From contig JAJECH010000059.1 of the NCBI GenBank assembly GCA_022822135.1, forward strand, positions 104,991 through 168,990: a DNA stretch of 64,000 nucleotides. Direction: 5' to 3'. The DNA comes from Pseudomonadales bacterium. GTDB lineage: Bacteria; Pseudomonadota; Gammaproteobacteria; Pseudomonadales; Azotimanducaceae. The notes under the pieces are model-generated. The model had not been told where the DNA came from. It did no database searches and worked only from the letters and a program-made list of their open reading frames with translations. Each line of letters opens with the position of its first letter. Position 1 is the first letter of the stretch. Made by a program: the position numbers and the translations under genes. This document shows positions 26,848 to 36,108 of this stretch, in pieces.

Positions 26848-27170
26848 CAATCTACAGCGAATCTCATGTTCCCTAAATTTTCAAAGCAGACTTAACGTCC
26901 GCTAGAGTCCTTTGTACGAGTCAGTTCGAAAGACCAACAGACTATTGATCTAGTCACGATCTATCGGTCGCATGTCGTCGTTATCTGATTGAAACACATG
27001 GCGATCGGCGCGCATAGTAACAGTACGGGTTATATTGTCATTCACTTACGGGTAGCTGCATCCGCGGGACGTCTACGGATCGAGCACACAAAAATACGAT
27101 TTGAGCTACTTACACAAACAGTCTCTTTATAAACCGATACTCTTTCCCAAAAGCAACTCCTTCTTCCACG
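26848..27170. other. Intergenic region, 323 bases
   Basis: Lies between the divergent esterase and DUF5990-like genes. AT-rich near 27100-27140 with a TATAAA at 27128-27133 but no properly spaced -35 box that I trust. No gene or repeat is seen. Confidence 0.4.
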
Positions 27171-27629
27171 ATGGCAAATCAATTACTGAAATTAAAAATC
27201 CAGCTAAAAGATCCGCCAAATAACTACGCGTTCTGTCTCCAACGCGGCAAAGGTTCGAAAGCTGAACGACTCGACTACATCGAAGTTCTCGAAGGCGAAG
27301 ACCGGCCGGTGGAGTTTGAACTCGAGGTTACCGTCAGAGCTGCAAAGAACCTTCCCGACCCTGACTTCTTTGGACCGTACGCACAAGGGACAATCGGTGG
27401 GCGCTTCTTCTATCTATGTGTCGGAAACGTCGTAGACTCGGGCGATCCTGAATGGTCAGGTCGGGTTAAAGTGCCGCTCGTTGATATTGATTGGTCGACG
27501 ATTGATGAAGCCGCAAAACCTAATCATTTCCTATTCGCTAGGTACCAAGCATCACGACCGGATGGCCAACCTGTGTACGCCTCAGTACAGTTACTTGAGA
27601 AAGGTTGGACGATAGAGAGCGACGACTAA
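27171..27629 (+). CDS. DUF5990-like protein
   Basis: 152 residues, ATG start. The translation is a mixed beta-rich protein with the pattern LRLKIQLKDPPNNYAFCLQRGKG, then FELEVTVRAAKNLPDPDFFGPYAQGTIGGRFFYLCVG and WSGRVKVPLVDIDW. The DFxGPYxxGxxGxRFxYL segment matches what I recall of DUF5990. These are small soluble proteins of unknown function. It stands alone. Confidence 0.68.
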   Translation: MANQLLKLKIQLKDPPNNYAFCLQRGKGSKAERLDYIEVLEGEDRPVEFELEVTVRAAKNLPDPDFFGPYAQGTIGGRFFYLCVGNVVDSGDPEWSGRVKVPLVDIDWSTIDEAAKPNHFLFARYQASRPDGQPVYASVQLLEKGWTIESDD

Positions 27630-27693
27630 TCTGATTAGCAAAATTGAATTGATACCATCAAATGCACACCTTATTCGAATTTAGTTGACTTGC

Positions 27694-28713
27694 CTACGAC
27701 AAGATTCCGACTGTTCGTTCGATAACCCAGTACGCAGCCGCGATCCCCACAACATACAGCGGCGCTCTGACGACATACTGTGGAGCAGTAACCCAGACTC
27801 TCCGCGTTATCCAAATAACACATAAACCGAACGCGATGATCAGCAACTGACCGAGCTCAACGCCGACATTGAACAAGAAAAGAGCACCTAGTAGATTTCC
27901 CTTGGGCAACCCAATATCCGCTAGTGCGCCGGCAAAACCAAAGCCATGCAACAACCCGAATACAAACGCGACGACCCACGTTTGATTGCGAACCATCGAA
28001 TCTGGATTCGGACAATCCCCTTCTTCACGGAGTCGCTCCGTCGCAAGAAACAAGATCGACACAGCGATCACTGCCTCGACCGGCTCTTGAGGTACGTAAA
28101 CCCACTCTAACGCAGACAACGCCAAAGTGATACTGTGCGCTACCGTGAACGCCGTGATGGTCTTGATGAGAGCGCTTATCCGACTCACGAAGAACATCAA
28201 CGCAATGACGAAAAGAATGTGGTCGATGCCGAATAGCAGATGTTCGAAACCGAGGAGCAGGTAACTCCATACCGAGATTCCCCTTGCTTCGATGACGACC
28301 GACGGATTCGTCGGCTTCAGTATATAGGTAGACGTGTCTCCGTCGCCAAGCGTTACATGGACCATGACTTCGGTGATGGTCAACTCGAGTCCTGCAATCG
28401 AAAGCTCACTGCCCATCAACTCTTCTGAACACTCGAGGCGTAGCTGTCGGGTAACTAACGGTCCAACAATCTCATCCAATGCGAGAGGTATTTCAGTGCA
28501 GTGTTTTGGGAAAACCGGCGTTAGCCGTGCCCCTTCCTGGTTGAGCGGGTGCTTCCACAGGACGTCGTAGGATTCTGCTATAGATTCCGATGCGGGTTGT
28601 TGCGCCGTCGCCTCAATACGTAAGTACGCTGGACGGACTTCATGTGCACGCATTGCTTCCGAGAATGTCAGACAACCAACTACCAGCCCGATCAATACGC
28701 AGAGGTAACGCAC
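27694..28713 (-). CDS. HupE/UreJ-family membrane protein
   Basis: 339 residues from GTG 28713, preceded by GAGAG; the open frame runs further back into the PpiC gene without coding sense. After a signal peptide (about 1-24, SEAMRA) comes a periplasmic domain beginning HEVRPAYLRIEATAQQ, then six or so TM helices: GFEHLLFGIDHILFVIALMFF, LSALEWVYV..., FGFAGALADIGLPKGNLLGALFLFNVGVELGQ. HEVRP and HGFGFAGAL are the HupE/UreJ_2 hallmarks; the histidines suggest metal (nickel, cobalt) binding or transport. It is the third gene of the DUF3604/PpiC/HupE operon. No hydrogenase or urease gene is near. Confidence 0.9.
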   Translation of the reverse strand: MRYLCVLIGLVVGCLTFSEAMRAHEVRPAYLRIEATAQQPASESIAESYDVLWKHPLNQEGARLTPVFPKHCTEIPLALDEIVGPLVTRQLRLECSEELMGSELSIAGLELTITEVMVHVTLGDGDTSTYILKPTNPSVVIEARGISVWSYLLLGFEHLLFGIDHILFVIALMFFVSRISALIKTITAFTVAHSITLALSALEWVYVPQEPVEAVIAVSILFLATERLREEGDCPNPDSMVRNQTWVVAFVFGLLHGFGFAGALADIGLPKGNLLGALFLFNVGVELGQLLIIAFGLCVIWITRRVWVTAPQYVVRAPLYVVGIAAAYWVIERTVGILS

Positions 28714-28732
28714 TAATACTCTCTTTGCTCTG

Positions 28733-29557
28733 CTAAGGTAAGACGATCGTGTACTCGTCACGTAGCTGGGTGAGGTAAGACTTGAACGCCTCGTCACGAC
28801 GTTCAAGATCATAGTCACTACGGACTTGATTGAGCACTGACTCAAAATCCGATCGACGTGTCGGTGTCACGTTATCGACTCGAACAAGATGAACGCCATA
28901 CCTGGACGTTATTGGACCTTTCCACTCGCCATTCGCTTCAAGCTGAAGGACAGCAGAGGCGAAAGCATCGCCAAAGTCATTCGATACGCGTTGTAAGGTA
29001 GCATCCTTGAAGTCCTTACCCGACATAAACGGTTTACCTAATTGATCGTCCTCTTCTCTACTGTTTAGTCGAGTAAGCGCCTGTTTCCAGTCGATCTCCT
29101 CATCAAACGAGTCCCAAAACCGATGCGTGAACGAGATTGTCACGCCTTGTTCATAACGAGACAGATTTGCATTGAAGTAGCTTTCAAGGTCCGTCATTGA
29201 CGCAGGCGCTACAACTGCGGAATCCTCCACGAGAAACCGTAGTTTTTGAATCAAGCGTCGATCAATGATCACGTCGTCTTCCGAGAGACCCAATCGTTGC
29301 GCTTCGCGAACGAGCATCGATTGTTGAGCGAGCTCGTTGACAAGACCCGCGAGTTCCTCAGGCAGTGGTTCACGACCCATCTGATCTAGCCATTGCGCAA
29401 CAAGTTGCTCCACTTCAGATTTGGTCAGCTCTATGGTCTTGGGGTCACGTGAATCCAAAAGCTGATCGAGCAGGAACAGTAGTAGTCCAATGACTAGGCA
29501 AATGAGTAACGGCTCGCGAATGAATCGAGTAAATGATTTCGATAAACGAAGTGCCAT
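28733..29557 (-). CDS. Parvulin-type (PpiC) peptidyl-prolyl isomerase, membrane-anchored
   Basis: 274 residues from ATG. A single membrane anchor (about 16-34, EPLLICLVIGLLLFLLD) puts the rest in the periplasm. A SurA/PpiD-like N-terminal helix domain follows (ELTKSEVEQLVAQWL), then a PpiC-like domain in which GVTISFTHRFW replaces the usual hRARHIL and GEWKGPITSRYGVHLVRVDNV provides the canonical F/YG-x-H-h-hx-h end. Partial degeneracy of the first motif is common in this neighbourhood. Located 19 bases before the HupE-like gene; a periplasmic folding helper for the operon's exported proteins is plausible. Confidence 0.87.
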   Translation of the reverse strand: MALRLSKSFTRFIREPLLICLVIGLLLFLLDQLLDSRDPKTIELTKSEVEQLVAQWLDQMGREPLPEELAGLVNELAQQSMLVREAQRLGLSEDDVIIDRRLIQKLRFLVEDSAVVAPASMTDLESYFNANLSRYEQGVTISFTHRFWDSFDEEIDWKQALTRLNSREEDDQLGKPFMSGKDFKDATLQRVSNDFGDAFASAVLQLEANGEWKGPITSRYGVHLVRVDNVTPTRRSDFESVLNQVRSDYDLERRDEAFKSYLTQLRDEYTIVLP

Positions 29558-29767
29558 CGATCTGAAACTAAATGTGGATTTGAAGGACTTGCACGAGAGA
29601 ACCTACGATCTCACATAGTTCTATATTCCCAGCCGTAGATCGCTCGTCACGGATGAGTTTTTCAACGGACAGAAGACTGCTCTACAAGGTCTCCAGACTA
29701 CAGTTACCAACGTAAACGCTTTGACAACCTCGAGGTTTACTTTGCAGTAGAGAGTTGCTCGCCTGTT

Positions 29768-31564
29768 CTAGCCGTTCGGTTCAAACCAAATCGGGGAAGA
29801 CCACGCACGTTCGCGAAGTGTTCGGGGCAAATCCGGTCGTGGATTGACGTCGGCACGAATCGCGTCCCACGTCGACCAGCGACAGGTCGGGTTCTCTAGC
29901 GCTCTGAGATAGTAAGCAGCGCGCTGGTCATTCCTGAAATCTGGATCCATCCATTTCGCTATCAATGTTTCTGAGCCGACACCCTCTGTAATCGAACAAT
30001 CCTCTAAATTGACTTCCGCACCATTGTCTGGACATCGACTCGTGTCGGGGTCCACTTCGAGTCCATCCGAGCAGGCTACGTCATACACCGCTTCTCTCTC
30101 ATTGCCATCTTCGACCCATACCTTTACGATCTGCAGACGCGCTAACGAAGCGCCCCGAGGGTCCGCTGCAGCCCACGCGAGCAACGACGGTACACCCTCG
30201 TCAACAAGTGCCAAATCGCCGCCCATCGGTACACCACCCGCGTACGCGTTCTCCAAGAGATCAGCTGAGTCCATATCCTCAGGCAAATCGTAACCGGCGA
30301 AAAGTCGCACGCGGATTCGTGGTCCTGAGGTTGCGAAGGTCTCTTTTCGTCGAAACGCCGAGAATATCGAGTCACGCGTGTTTTCCTCTGCCCAAACGGC
30401 AGCTAGACCAGCCGAACTCCATCTTCCAAAGTAGTTTCTCGCATAAGCAGCAGGCGCTTCATCGGATGCGGGCGTGACCGGCACCGATCCTCGATGTGTA
30501 GGGGTACCATCAAATTGACCGATCTTGCCGGTGTAATTTTCTTCCTCAAACTGAAATCCTGCGTTATGCGTATCAGAAGCACCTACTAATCCAAAGCGAT
30601 ATGGATTGAACCCGTATTCCGCTTCCATCGCAAGACCTTTCTTGTATGCGTCTCTCACGTAGCTGCCGGACGGTTGGCTAAGGAGCCAACTAGCGACTCG
30701 ATAGTATGTGATTTCAAATCCTGCCCACTCGTCTTCGGGCGACAAGAACGGGTGAGTTTCTGAGGTACCTTTGACTTGCGTGACCTCGACGAGTGGTTCA
30801 TTCCGCATTCTGAAGTCCGCATACTCAGGAGTGAGCGCCTCTCCATCGAATGTCGTCGATTCAAACATCCGCCCGTTGGACTTATTCGAGTTATGAGGAA
30901 TGGCTATTAGATCAATGCCTTGCGCTCGTTGCTCATCCATCCAGTGCCAAAGATCTTCCGGATTTGGAGAGTCAAGCCGACTGAACGGTTGCTCCGGTGC
31001 TTCCGAACCAGCGAAGATGACGTTTCGATGGAGGTTACCACCAACGCTCGAGGTAAATTCGTATGCAATAAACGTTGTTAGATTTCCAGGATCATTGTGT
31101 CGTTCTGCAGCATCAATGACTCGCTCCCATGCACTTTTAAGCACCTCGGTATTTGGGTTTTCTTGCACAAACGCGAAGTTCTGGCGATAGTTACTACGAA
31201 GTTCGGCGTGGGTCATCTCTTCCTTGATTGCCTCGGCGCCTTCAAGTTGCGAGACAGGATGGTCTGGATTTGCAGCGGCATCGAGTATGCCAAGATACAT
31301 CCCATGGTCGGTAACTGCATAGAAATCGAGCGGTCGATCGAGCTGAATCGTATAGCCGCTCGGATGATCGATTGCTTCCCCTTTCGCAAAACGATAGGCG
31401 TCATCCGGCGATGTCCGAACTCCAAATCCCCACGCGTCGAAAGATAATCGCGTATGAACATGCAAATCGCCAAACAGCGCTTGCCTGCTTGATTTCTGAT
31501 CCTCCGCCAACAATGAAGTGCTGAGGAGTACCAGTACCAAACTCACAACAATTAATCGCAACAT
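29768..31564 (-). CDS. DUF3604-family secreted protein (PHP-like fold)
   Basis: 598 residues from ATG 31564, preceded by a well placed GGAGA. A signal peptide occupies 1-21 (LLAEDQ). The N-terminal motif LFGDLHVHTRLSFDAW...DFYAVTDHGMYLG is a PHP-like metal-binding set (H-x-H and D-H) and further metal/acid residues follow (AIPHNSNKSNG, LVGASDTHN, GRWSSAGLAAVWAEENTRDSIFSAFRRKETFATSGPRI). Function unestablished; the family is abundant in marine bacteria. The three genes DUF3604, PpiC-like and HupE-like run in one direction, the first gap being about 210 bases. Confidence 0.92.
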   Translation of the reverse strand: MLRLIVVSLVLVLLSTSLLAEDQKSSRQALFGDLHVHTRLSFDAWGFGVRTSPDDAYRFAKGEAIDHPSGYTIQLDRPLDFYAVTDHGMYLGILDAAANPDHPVSQLEGAEAIKEEMTHAELRSNYRQNFAFVQENPNTEVLKSAWERVIDAAERHNDPGNLTTFIAYEFTSSVGGNLHRNVIFAGSEAPEQPFSRLDSPNPEDLWHWMDEQRAQGIDLIAIPHNSNKSNGRMFESTTFDGEALTPEYADFRMRNEPLVEVTQVKGTSETHPFLSPEDEWAGFEITYYRVASWLLSQPSGSYVRDAYKKGLAMEAEYGFNPYRFGLVGASDTHNAGFQFEEENYTGKIGQFDGTPTHRGSVPVTPASDEAPAAYARNYFGRWSSAGLAAVWAEENTRDSIFSAFRRKETFATSGPRIRVRLFAGYDLPEDMDSADLLENAYAGGVPMGGDLALVDEGVPSLLAWAAADPRGASLARLQIVKVWVEDGNEREAVYDVACSDGLEVDPDTSRCPDNGAEVNLEDCSITEGVGSETLIAKWMDPDFRNDQRAAYYLRALENPTCRWSTWDAIRADVNPRPDLPRTLRERAWSSPIWFEPNG

Positions 31565-31635
31565 GAATCCGTCTCCTACGTGATGACGCGAGCAGTTGAA
31601 TCCGAATACTCTAACGTACCTATTTTTACGCACAA

Positions 31636-31656
31636 TATAGTGGATTGTCTACTATA
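31636..31656. promoter_or_regulatory. Inverted repeat upstream of DUF3604 operon
   Basis: TATAGTGGA (31636-31644) and TCTACTATA (31648-31656) are 9-base arms with one mismatch around TTG, 72 bases upstream of the DUF3604 ATG. The position suits an operator. The remaining intergenic region 31565-31908 shows no gene. Confidence 0.45.
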
Positions 31657-31908
31657 AACTCTGCTCTTCGCGAAGTAGCACATTTGCGATTTATTTTTGC
31701 AAGGCTCCGAAGCTACTCAGTCTTGTTGGACGGTAGTGCAGCTATATTCGAACCGTGGTTATTTACTCGCTCGGTGACTCGAATTCAGTCCCGTAGATAA
31801 GCCAGTACGTCTTCTATGAACGCACTCTTACGCGACCTATGATGCGAACGCTCGTGACGACGGTGCCGGACATAAAATCCAACAAAGCACTAAATTCATA
31901 GGTTCTAG

Positions 31909-32166
31909 TTGAACGTCGTAACTAAGACTTGGAAGCGATATGACGCATGGGTACGAAGCAGTCAGAAAAGAATGGCAATCAATTGGGTCGTCTCTGCTCT
32001 CGTACTTACGGTCAGTTCGTTAATGTTGTATTCGAGGGGTTCGCTCGATTCGATTCCTCAATTCGCCCTTCTAGTTGTTACTCTATTAGTCGCTACGATT
32101 ATGTGGATTCGAGCGTACCAGTCGTGGAGACGATTTGCGATCGAACAACGGGAATCTAGACAATAG
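31909..32166 (+). CDS. Small membrane protein, two predicted TM helices
   Basis: 85 residues, TTG start. A basic N-terminus (KTWKRYDAWVRSSQKRM) precedes TM1 (about 22-40) and TM2 (about 50-67), ending in a basic tail (RAYQSWRRFAIEQRESRQ). Positive-inside rule puts both ends in the cytoplasm. Family not recognised. No strong ribosome-binding site; the helix pattern is the only support. Confidence 0.45.
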   Translation: MNVVTKTWKRYDAWVRSSQKRMAINWVVSALVLTVSSLMLYSRGSLDSIPQFALLVVTLLVATIMWIRAYQSWRRFAIEQRESRQ

Positions 32167-32317
32167 TCGATTGCGATTCTGCGTCGGAAACCGTGCAGAC
32201 GTCAGATTCGCTTTCACAGCGATAACGAAAAATAACGCGCGACACCGTAAATTGAAGTTACAGTATGTTGCTGCTTTCTCATGTCATTCTGATATCAACG
32301 AATAATCCTGAGCCAAC

Positions 32318-32644
32318 TTAGACTAGAGCAACGTAAGTTATCGCTCCAATCCAAGCTAATGCGGTGATTCCGACCGCGAGCCAGGACCAGATGCGGTTGC
32401 CATGATATGCCTGTGCCGAGCGCACAATGCCAACCGTAACGACAACACCATAGCACACCCCAATCACGGCCACCAGCAACGCGGCTAGAGTCAACACGAT
32501 ACCTAGTATCCCCGACATAGATATGCCAGATACCACTACGTTCAATGGACCGGAAATCATGTTGAGTAGCACCGTACCTAGCACGCCAAATAACCACCAG
32601 GTCTTCGCGAGTCCGTACTCACCGCGCCATAACTTGACGATCAA
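32318..32644 (-). CDS. Small membrane protein, three predicted TM helices
   Basis: 108 residues, TTG start with GAAGG eight bases upstream. Three hydrophobic segments (about 15-38, 42-70, 85-106) are visible, with a Gly-rich first loop. The start MIVKLWRGEYGLAKTWW resembles small transporter-associated proteins whose N-termini are short and amphipathic. Function not recognised. Helices and ribosome-binding site together make it fairly credible. Confidence 0.55.
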   Translation of the reverse strand: MIVKLWRGEYGLAKTWWLFGVLGTVLLNMISGPLNVVVSGISMSGILGIVLTLAALLVAVIGVCYGVVVTVGIVRSAQAYHGNRIWSWLAVGITALAWIGAITYVALV

Positions 32645-32754
32645 AACGCTACCTTCATTTGAGACGGCTTAACGCATAGGTTCTATTCATCGTGAAATCA
32701 TAGGATGCCTTGATCAGTTCAAGTTATACTTTTATTAAATATTAGGAGCTCCGT

Positions 32755-33012
32755 GTGCACACTACGAATCTACGCAAAGTTGGTGGTTCTGTCATGTTAG
32801 CAGTTCCGCCTGCTCTTCTTGATGCCCTGGACCTACATATAGGTACGAAAGTAGGTATCGGGATAGAAGATGGTCGGATCGTTGTACATAAGAATGTACG
32901 ACCTAAATACACTTTGGACGAGCTTCTTGCTCGGTGTGACGAAGAGCTCACGACCGACGATGAAGACCGTGTTTGGCTCGATGGAGATCCGGTAGGCAAC
33001 GAGCTTCTATAG
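32755..33012 (+). CDS. mazE: MazE-like antitoxin (AbrB/SpoVT domain)
   Basis: 85 residues, GTG start with AGGAG seven bases upstream. The N-terminal swapped-hairpin AbrB domain is clear: TNLRKVGGSVMLAVPPALLDALDLHIGTKVGIGIEDGRIVVHK. The acidic C-terminus (DELLARCDEELTTDDEDRVW) is the expected toxin-binding tail. Its TAG overlaps the toxin's GTG. Confidence 0.9.
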   Translation: MHTTNLRKVGGSVMLAVPPALLDALDLHIGTKVGIGIEDGRIVVHKNVRPKYTLDELLARCDEELTTDDEDRVWLDGDPVGNELL

Positions 33013-33344
33013 TGGAGCGCGGCGAAATCTGGCGGGTTGACCTCGGACCTGTTTCCGGTCATGAACAACAAGGCCACCGTCCTGTTGTCATCGTTACACC
33101 AAAGGTATTTAATGAACGTACAAACACGCCCATCGTCCTGCCGATCACAACGGGTGGCAGTTTCGCGAGACGCAGCGGATTCACCGTACCACTTGACGGG
33201 GTCGGAGCTCAGACCAAAGGCGTGATTCGATGCGACCAACCACGAGCAATTAACTTGATGTCACGAAACGGTGCCAAGATCGAAACGCTGCCGACGATGT
33301 TTATGGATGAAGTCCTAGCTCGTCTCATCGCGATTCTAGATTGA
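33012..33344 (+). CDS. mazF: MazF-family endoribonuclease toxin
   Basis: 110 residues from the GTG that overlaps the antitoxin stop (TAGTG), rather than a farther upstream start. The SH3-like barrel motifs are canonical: RGEIWRVDLGPVSGHEQQGHRPVVIV, TPIVLPITTGG, GFTVPLDG and GVIRCDQPRAINLMSRNG. The conserved Arg in GHRP and Thr in PIT are the catalytic pair of MazF. MazF cuts mRNA at short motifs. Complete and of normal length. Confidence 0.94.
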   Translation: MERGEIWRVDLGPVSGHEQQGHRPVVIVTPKVFNERTNTPIVLPITTGGSFARRSGFTVPLDGVGAQTKGVIRCDQPRAINLMSRNGAKIETLPTMFMDEVLARLIAILD

Positions 33345-33477
33345 CTCCAGATTCAGAAAAATCGACGAACGCGATACGAGCGAGTGTTGATTTACACGGT
33401 CGGTTTCGCGAAGTCTCGGTTTACCAATACGTCAGTTGATAGATCGAAAGAAGCTGTCAAGGACTAACTACGTGTTC

Positions 33478-34530
33478 CTAGTCCCACTTTCCGACGGCAA
33501 TTGTCGGGGTATCAGGTAACGACTCAGACAGCAACCAACGAGCAAACAAAATGCCCTCGTTGTACCCAGCTGTACTAATCCAGTTTCGAGGCGCTTGTCG
33601 ATGACTAAGGAATATATCGAAACTACCATCCTCTGACGCAACCGCCTGTTCTTTGTTGATACAAACGGGAAAATCCTCGTAGTTGGTCGACTGCATTAGG
33701 TAGTTCCAAGTCTGCAGTCCCCAGTAACACGTTTCCGGCGACGTAAATCTGATTTTGAGGTATTCGTCCTCTTGAAGTCGAAACCGGGAAAAGCAATAGA
33801 TGTTGTCCACGGTTCCCCACCCACCTTGTTCCGCATCGAACTCGAAGGGCGGACAAAATTCATTAATCGGAAATTCAACTGGCAACGGCGCAAGCCATGT
33901 CGTGCACTGGAAAAACATCGCCATATTGCGTATTCGACGCGCGAGCTCTTCATCGTTTAGCGGCAACGCTGGCGGTTGCGTCGATGCGTTTCGAATATTG
34001 AGAATGCTCTCACGCGATGATGGGCGATCGAAGAAATACTCTCGCGTAAAAAGTGATACTGAATCCGAATCGATTCGAAACTCATTCTTCCCCTGAGGGT
34101 TCTGAGTTAGCTTGATCTCAAACGACCCGTCCTCTTCGAATTCGATATCTCGATGATTCACGTTCAAAGAAACACGGTCTGCTAACTCACCGTTTGGATC
34201 GCCGCCGTATAAGCAAAAACTGAGATAACAGCTATCGAAGCGTTGACCCGAGATCACGTACTCCTGATCACCTCGGACTTGTGAAAAGTAGTAAACCGAG
34301 TCGACGTTATCCCCGTAGAGCTTGCGACATTGATCTGCGAGCGGCATCAGCTTGGGTCTTAACGGATCGTTGTGCATGTAGAAGTCCACCGCGACCTGCA
34401 GCAAGTGGAACATGTGCTGATAACCGTCGACCTGGCCTTGGTGATCAAGTTCCTTCTCAGGGTCCAGAAACGTCTGGTCTGCATTGAGAACAACGTCAAG
34501 CAACTCTTCAAGGGCTTTTCTACTCTCCAT
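33478..34530 (-). CDS. DUF1214-domain protein
   Basis: 350 residues from ATG, overlapping the sulfotransferase gene by 11 bases. The C-terminus has the DUF1214 pattern: ETCYWGLQTWNYLMQSTNYEDFPVCINKEQAVASEDGSFDIFLSHRQAP, NWISTAGYNEGILFARWL. The N-terminal half is a family-specific helical region (DGYQHMFHLLQVAVDFY) with the SVYYFSQVRGDQEYVISGQR block. Biochemical role unknown; related DUF1254/DUF1214 proteins occur with lipid and steroid metabolism. Third gene of the SCP2, sulfotransferase, DUF1214 operon. Confidence 0.85.
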   Translation of the reverse strand: MESRKALEELLDVVLNADQTFLDPEKELDHQGQVDGYQHMFHLLQVAVDFYMHNDPLRPKLMPLADQCRKLYGDNVDSVYYFSQVRGDQEYVISGQRFDSCYLSFCLYGGDPNGELADRVSLNVNHRDIEFEEDGSFEIKLTQNPQGKNEFRIDSDSVSLFTREYFFDRPSSRESILNIRNASTQPPALPLNDEELARRIRNMAMFFQCTTWLAPLPVEFPINEFCPPFEFDAEQGGWGTVDNIYCFSRFRLQEDEYLKIRFTSPETCYWGLQTWNYLMQSTNYEDFPVCINKEQAVASEDGSFDIFLSHRQAPRNWISTAGYNEGILFARWLLSESLPDTPTIAVGKWD

Positions 34531-35803
34531 AGCTTGTTCCTTTCTCCTGCAATGGCACTTCGTTCGATGCGCTCTCGAGGAAATCTATATAGTCGACAAA
34601 ATGCGTCGTGAGCTCGTCATGACTGATATCGAACTCATTCAACGAGTATTCATGAACACCGTGTTTGTCGCGAGGTTGCTCGCGAAGAAACTGTTGCATC
34701 CGCTCACGATCTGCCGGATGGAGGTGCCATCCAAATCTCTGATAGATCGAGTCTACAACATCCATCTGTCTATCCTTGAATGTATCGAAGTACACATCGA
34801 CGATCTGATCTTCATTTGCCAATCGCTGACGATCCGTAAGGAAGCGGTTTAAGTAATCCGACCATGTGCTAAGTTGCTCACGACCTGTTCTTCGTATGTC
34901 CTCTTCATCGGAATATAGGGAACGCATTGACGAGACTAGACTCGCTGTCGACGGTACGACTTGAGCTGGGTGCCGATGCGTAGCGATCACCTTAGCGTCC
35001 GGATAGACATCGAATATCGCAGGAAGACGCATCATGTGCACAGGCGACTTCAACAGCCACCTTGGCTTAACGACACCTCCAGATTGAAGAAATCCTAGAA
35101 ACGCCTTATGCCATCGCAAGTTCTGTCGTTGGTCTGCCGACATGAACCATTCAAGGTAAGTTGGTACATAAGCCACTGCTAAGAACTGATAGCTGACGAA
35201 ATTCAATGCAGTAATTGCAATACACTCTTGCGGCGAATCCGCTTCCATGTAGTGCTTCTTCTTAAAGTCTGGAACCAGACGAAAGATCTGTTCGAATTCT
35301 CGATCGATCGTCGTCAATCGGTCACTCGATTCATAGTCGTCCGCTCCCGGTGCCGGATACGGCAGAAGACACTCCCACGATAGTGGAGCTCGATGATTGC
35401 GGTCGAAGTGTAGAAGGGCATGCAGGATGGTCGTACCACTACGCGGCATGCCGATGATGAACACTGGCTCTCGAATCTCTGGCTGATCGTTCTCGCCCAG
35501 TGATGCGAGTTCGCCTTCGACGCTCAATCTAGATTCTGCGGAGCGCCGCAGCATGTTTCTTAATGCTAATCTACCAAACAGACTGAGTCTTGCCTCGTCG
35601 TTTAAGGAACGCACGAGAACTTCCAGTCCCGCTCGAGCGATAGGATCGATTAACGCACCACCACTCGATGTGTGCGCTCGATCCAGGATTCGTTCCGCAT
35701 CCAAGCGAAGCGCTCGAACACCGCTACCGTTTAAGATATCACCAAGTTTGTTGATCGTCCTCAGTGCGATAGGACGGTTAACAAGGATCTGTTGACTCGA
35801 CAC
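34520..35803 (-). CDS. PAPS-dependent sulfotransferase family protein
   Basis: 427 residues, GTG start two bases after the SCP2 gene's stop. The 5'-phosphosulfate loop is VFIIGMPRSGTTILHALLHF near residue 115, then the 3'-phosphate-binding region KVIATHRHPAQVVPSTASLVSSM (R-x6-S). The N-terminal helical extension before the P-loop is typical of bacterial sulfotransferases acting on lipids, sugars or terpenoids. Being coupled with SCP2 and lying next to the sterol locus, a hydrophobic hydroxylated acceptor is plausible. The substrate is inference. Confidence 0.88.
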   Translation of the reverse strand: MSSQQILVNRPIALRTINKLGDILNGSGVRALRLDAERILDRAHTSSGGALIDPIARAGLEVLVRSLNDEARLSLFGRLALRNMLRRSAESRLSVEGELASLGENDQPEIREPVFIIGMPRSGTTILHALLHFDRNHRAPLSWECLLPYPAPGADDYESSDRLTTIDREFEQIFRLVPDFKKKHYMEADSPQECIAITALNFVSYQFLAVAYVPTYLEWFMSADQRQNLRWHKAFLGFLQSGGVVKPRWLLKSPVHMMRLPAIFDVYPDAKVIATHRHPAQVVPSTASLVSSMRSLYSDEEDIRRTGREQLSTWSDYLNRFLTDRQRLANEDQIVDVYFDTFKDRQMDVVDSIYQRFGWHLHPADRERMQQFLREQPRDKHGVHEYSLNEFDISHDELTTHFVDYIDFLESASNEVPLQEKGTSYGE

Positions 35804-35805
35804 GC

Positions 35806-36108
35806 TTACATCAGCTTTTTGAGTTTCGACGCGATGGACATGTCACCTTTTACCTTAATCTTTCCCGAAGCGACCGCCATAAACGGTTTGATTTCCTTTC
35901 TCTGTAACTTACCGTAGATGTCAAGCGACATCCTTACGACACAATCCGGCTCAATGTCTTTACCGGTGACCACCGAGACTGTGTTAGTCACCCCCGTACC
36001 ATCAATTAGCATCTGTTCATCTTCGAAATCAAACAGGAGCGTCTTGCCTAATGGATCGATCGTACTCGCCTTTTCCGCCATATCCTGGCACACGTCCTCA
36101 ATCGACAT
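35806..36108 (-). CDS. SCP2 sterol-carrier-domain protein
   Basis: 100 residues from ATG with AGGAG seven bases upstream. The whole protein is one SCP2 domain: LLFDFEDEQMLIDGTGVTNTVSVVTGKDIEPDCVVRMSLDIYGKLQRKEIKPFMAVASGKIKVKGDMSIASKLKKLM. The GKIKVKGD...LxxL end is diagnostic. SCP2 domains bind fatty acyl chains, sterols or other lipids. It heads an operon with a sulfotransferase and lies beside the sterol cluster, a suggestive context for handling the sterol product. Confidence 0.93.
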   Translation of the reverse strand: MSIEDVCQDMAEKASTIDPLGKTLLFDFEDEQMLIDGTGVTNTVSVVTGKDIEPDCVVRMSLDIYGKLQRKEIKPFMAVASGKIKVKGDMSIASKLKKLM

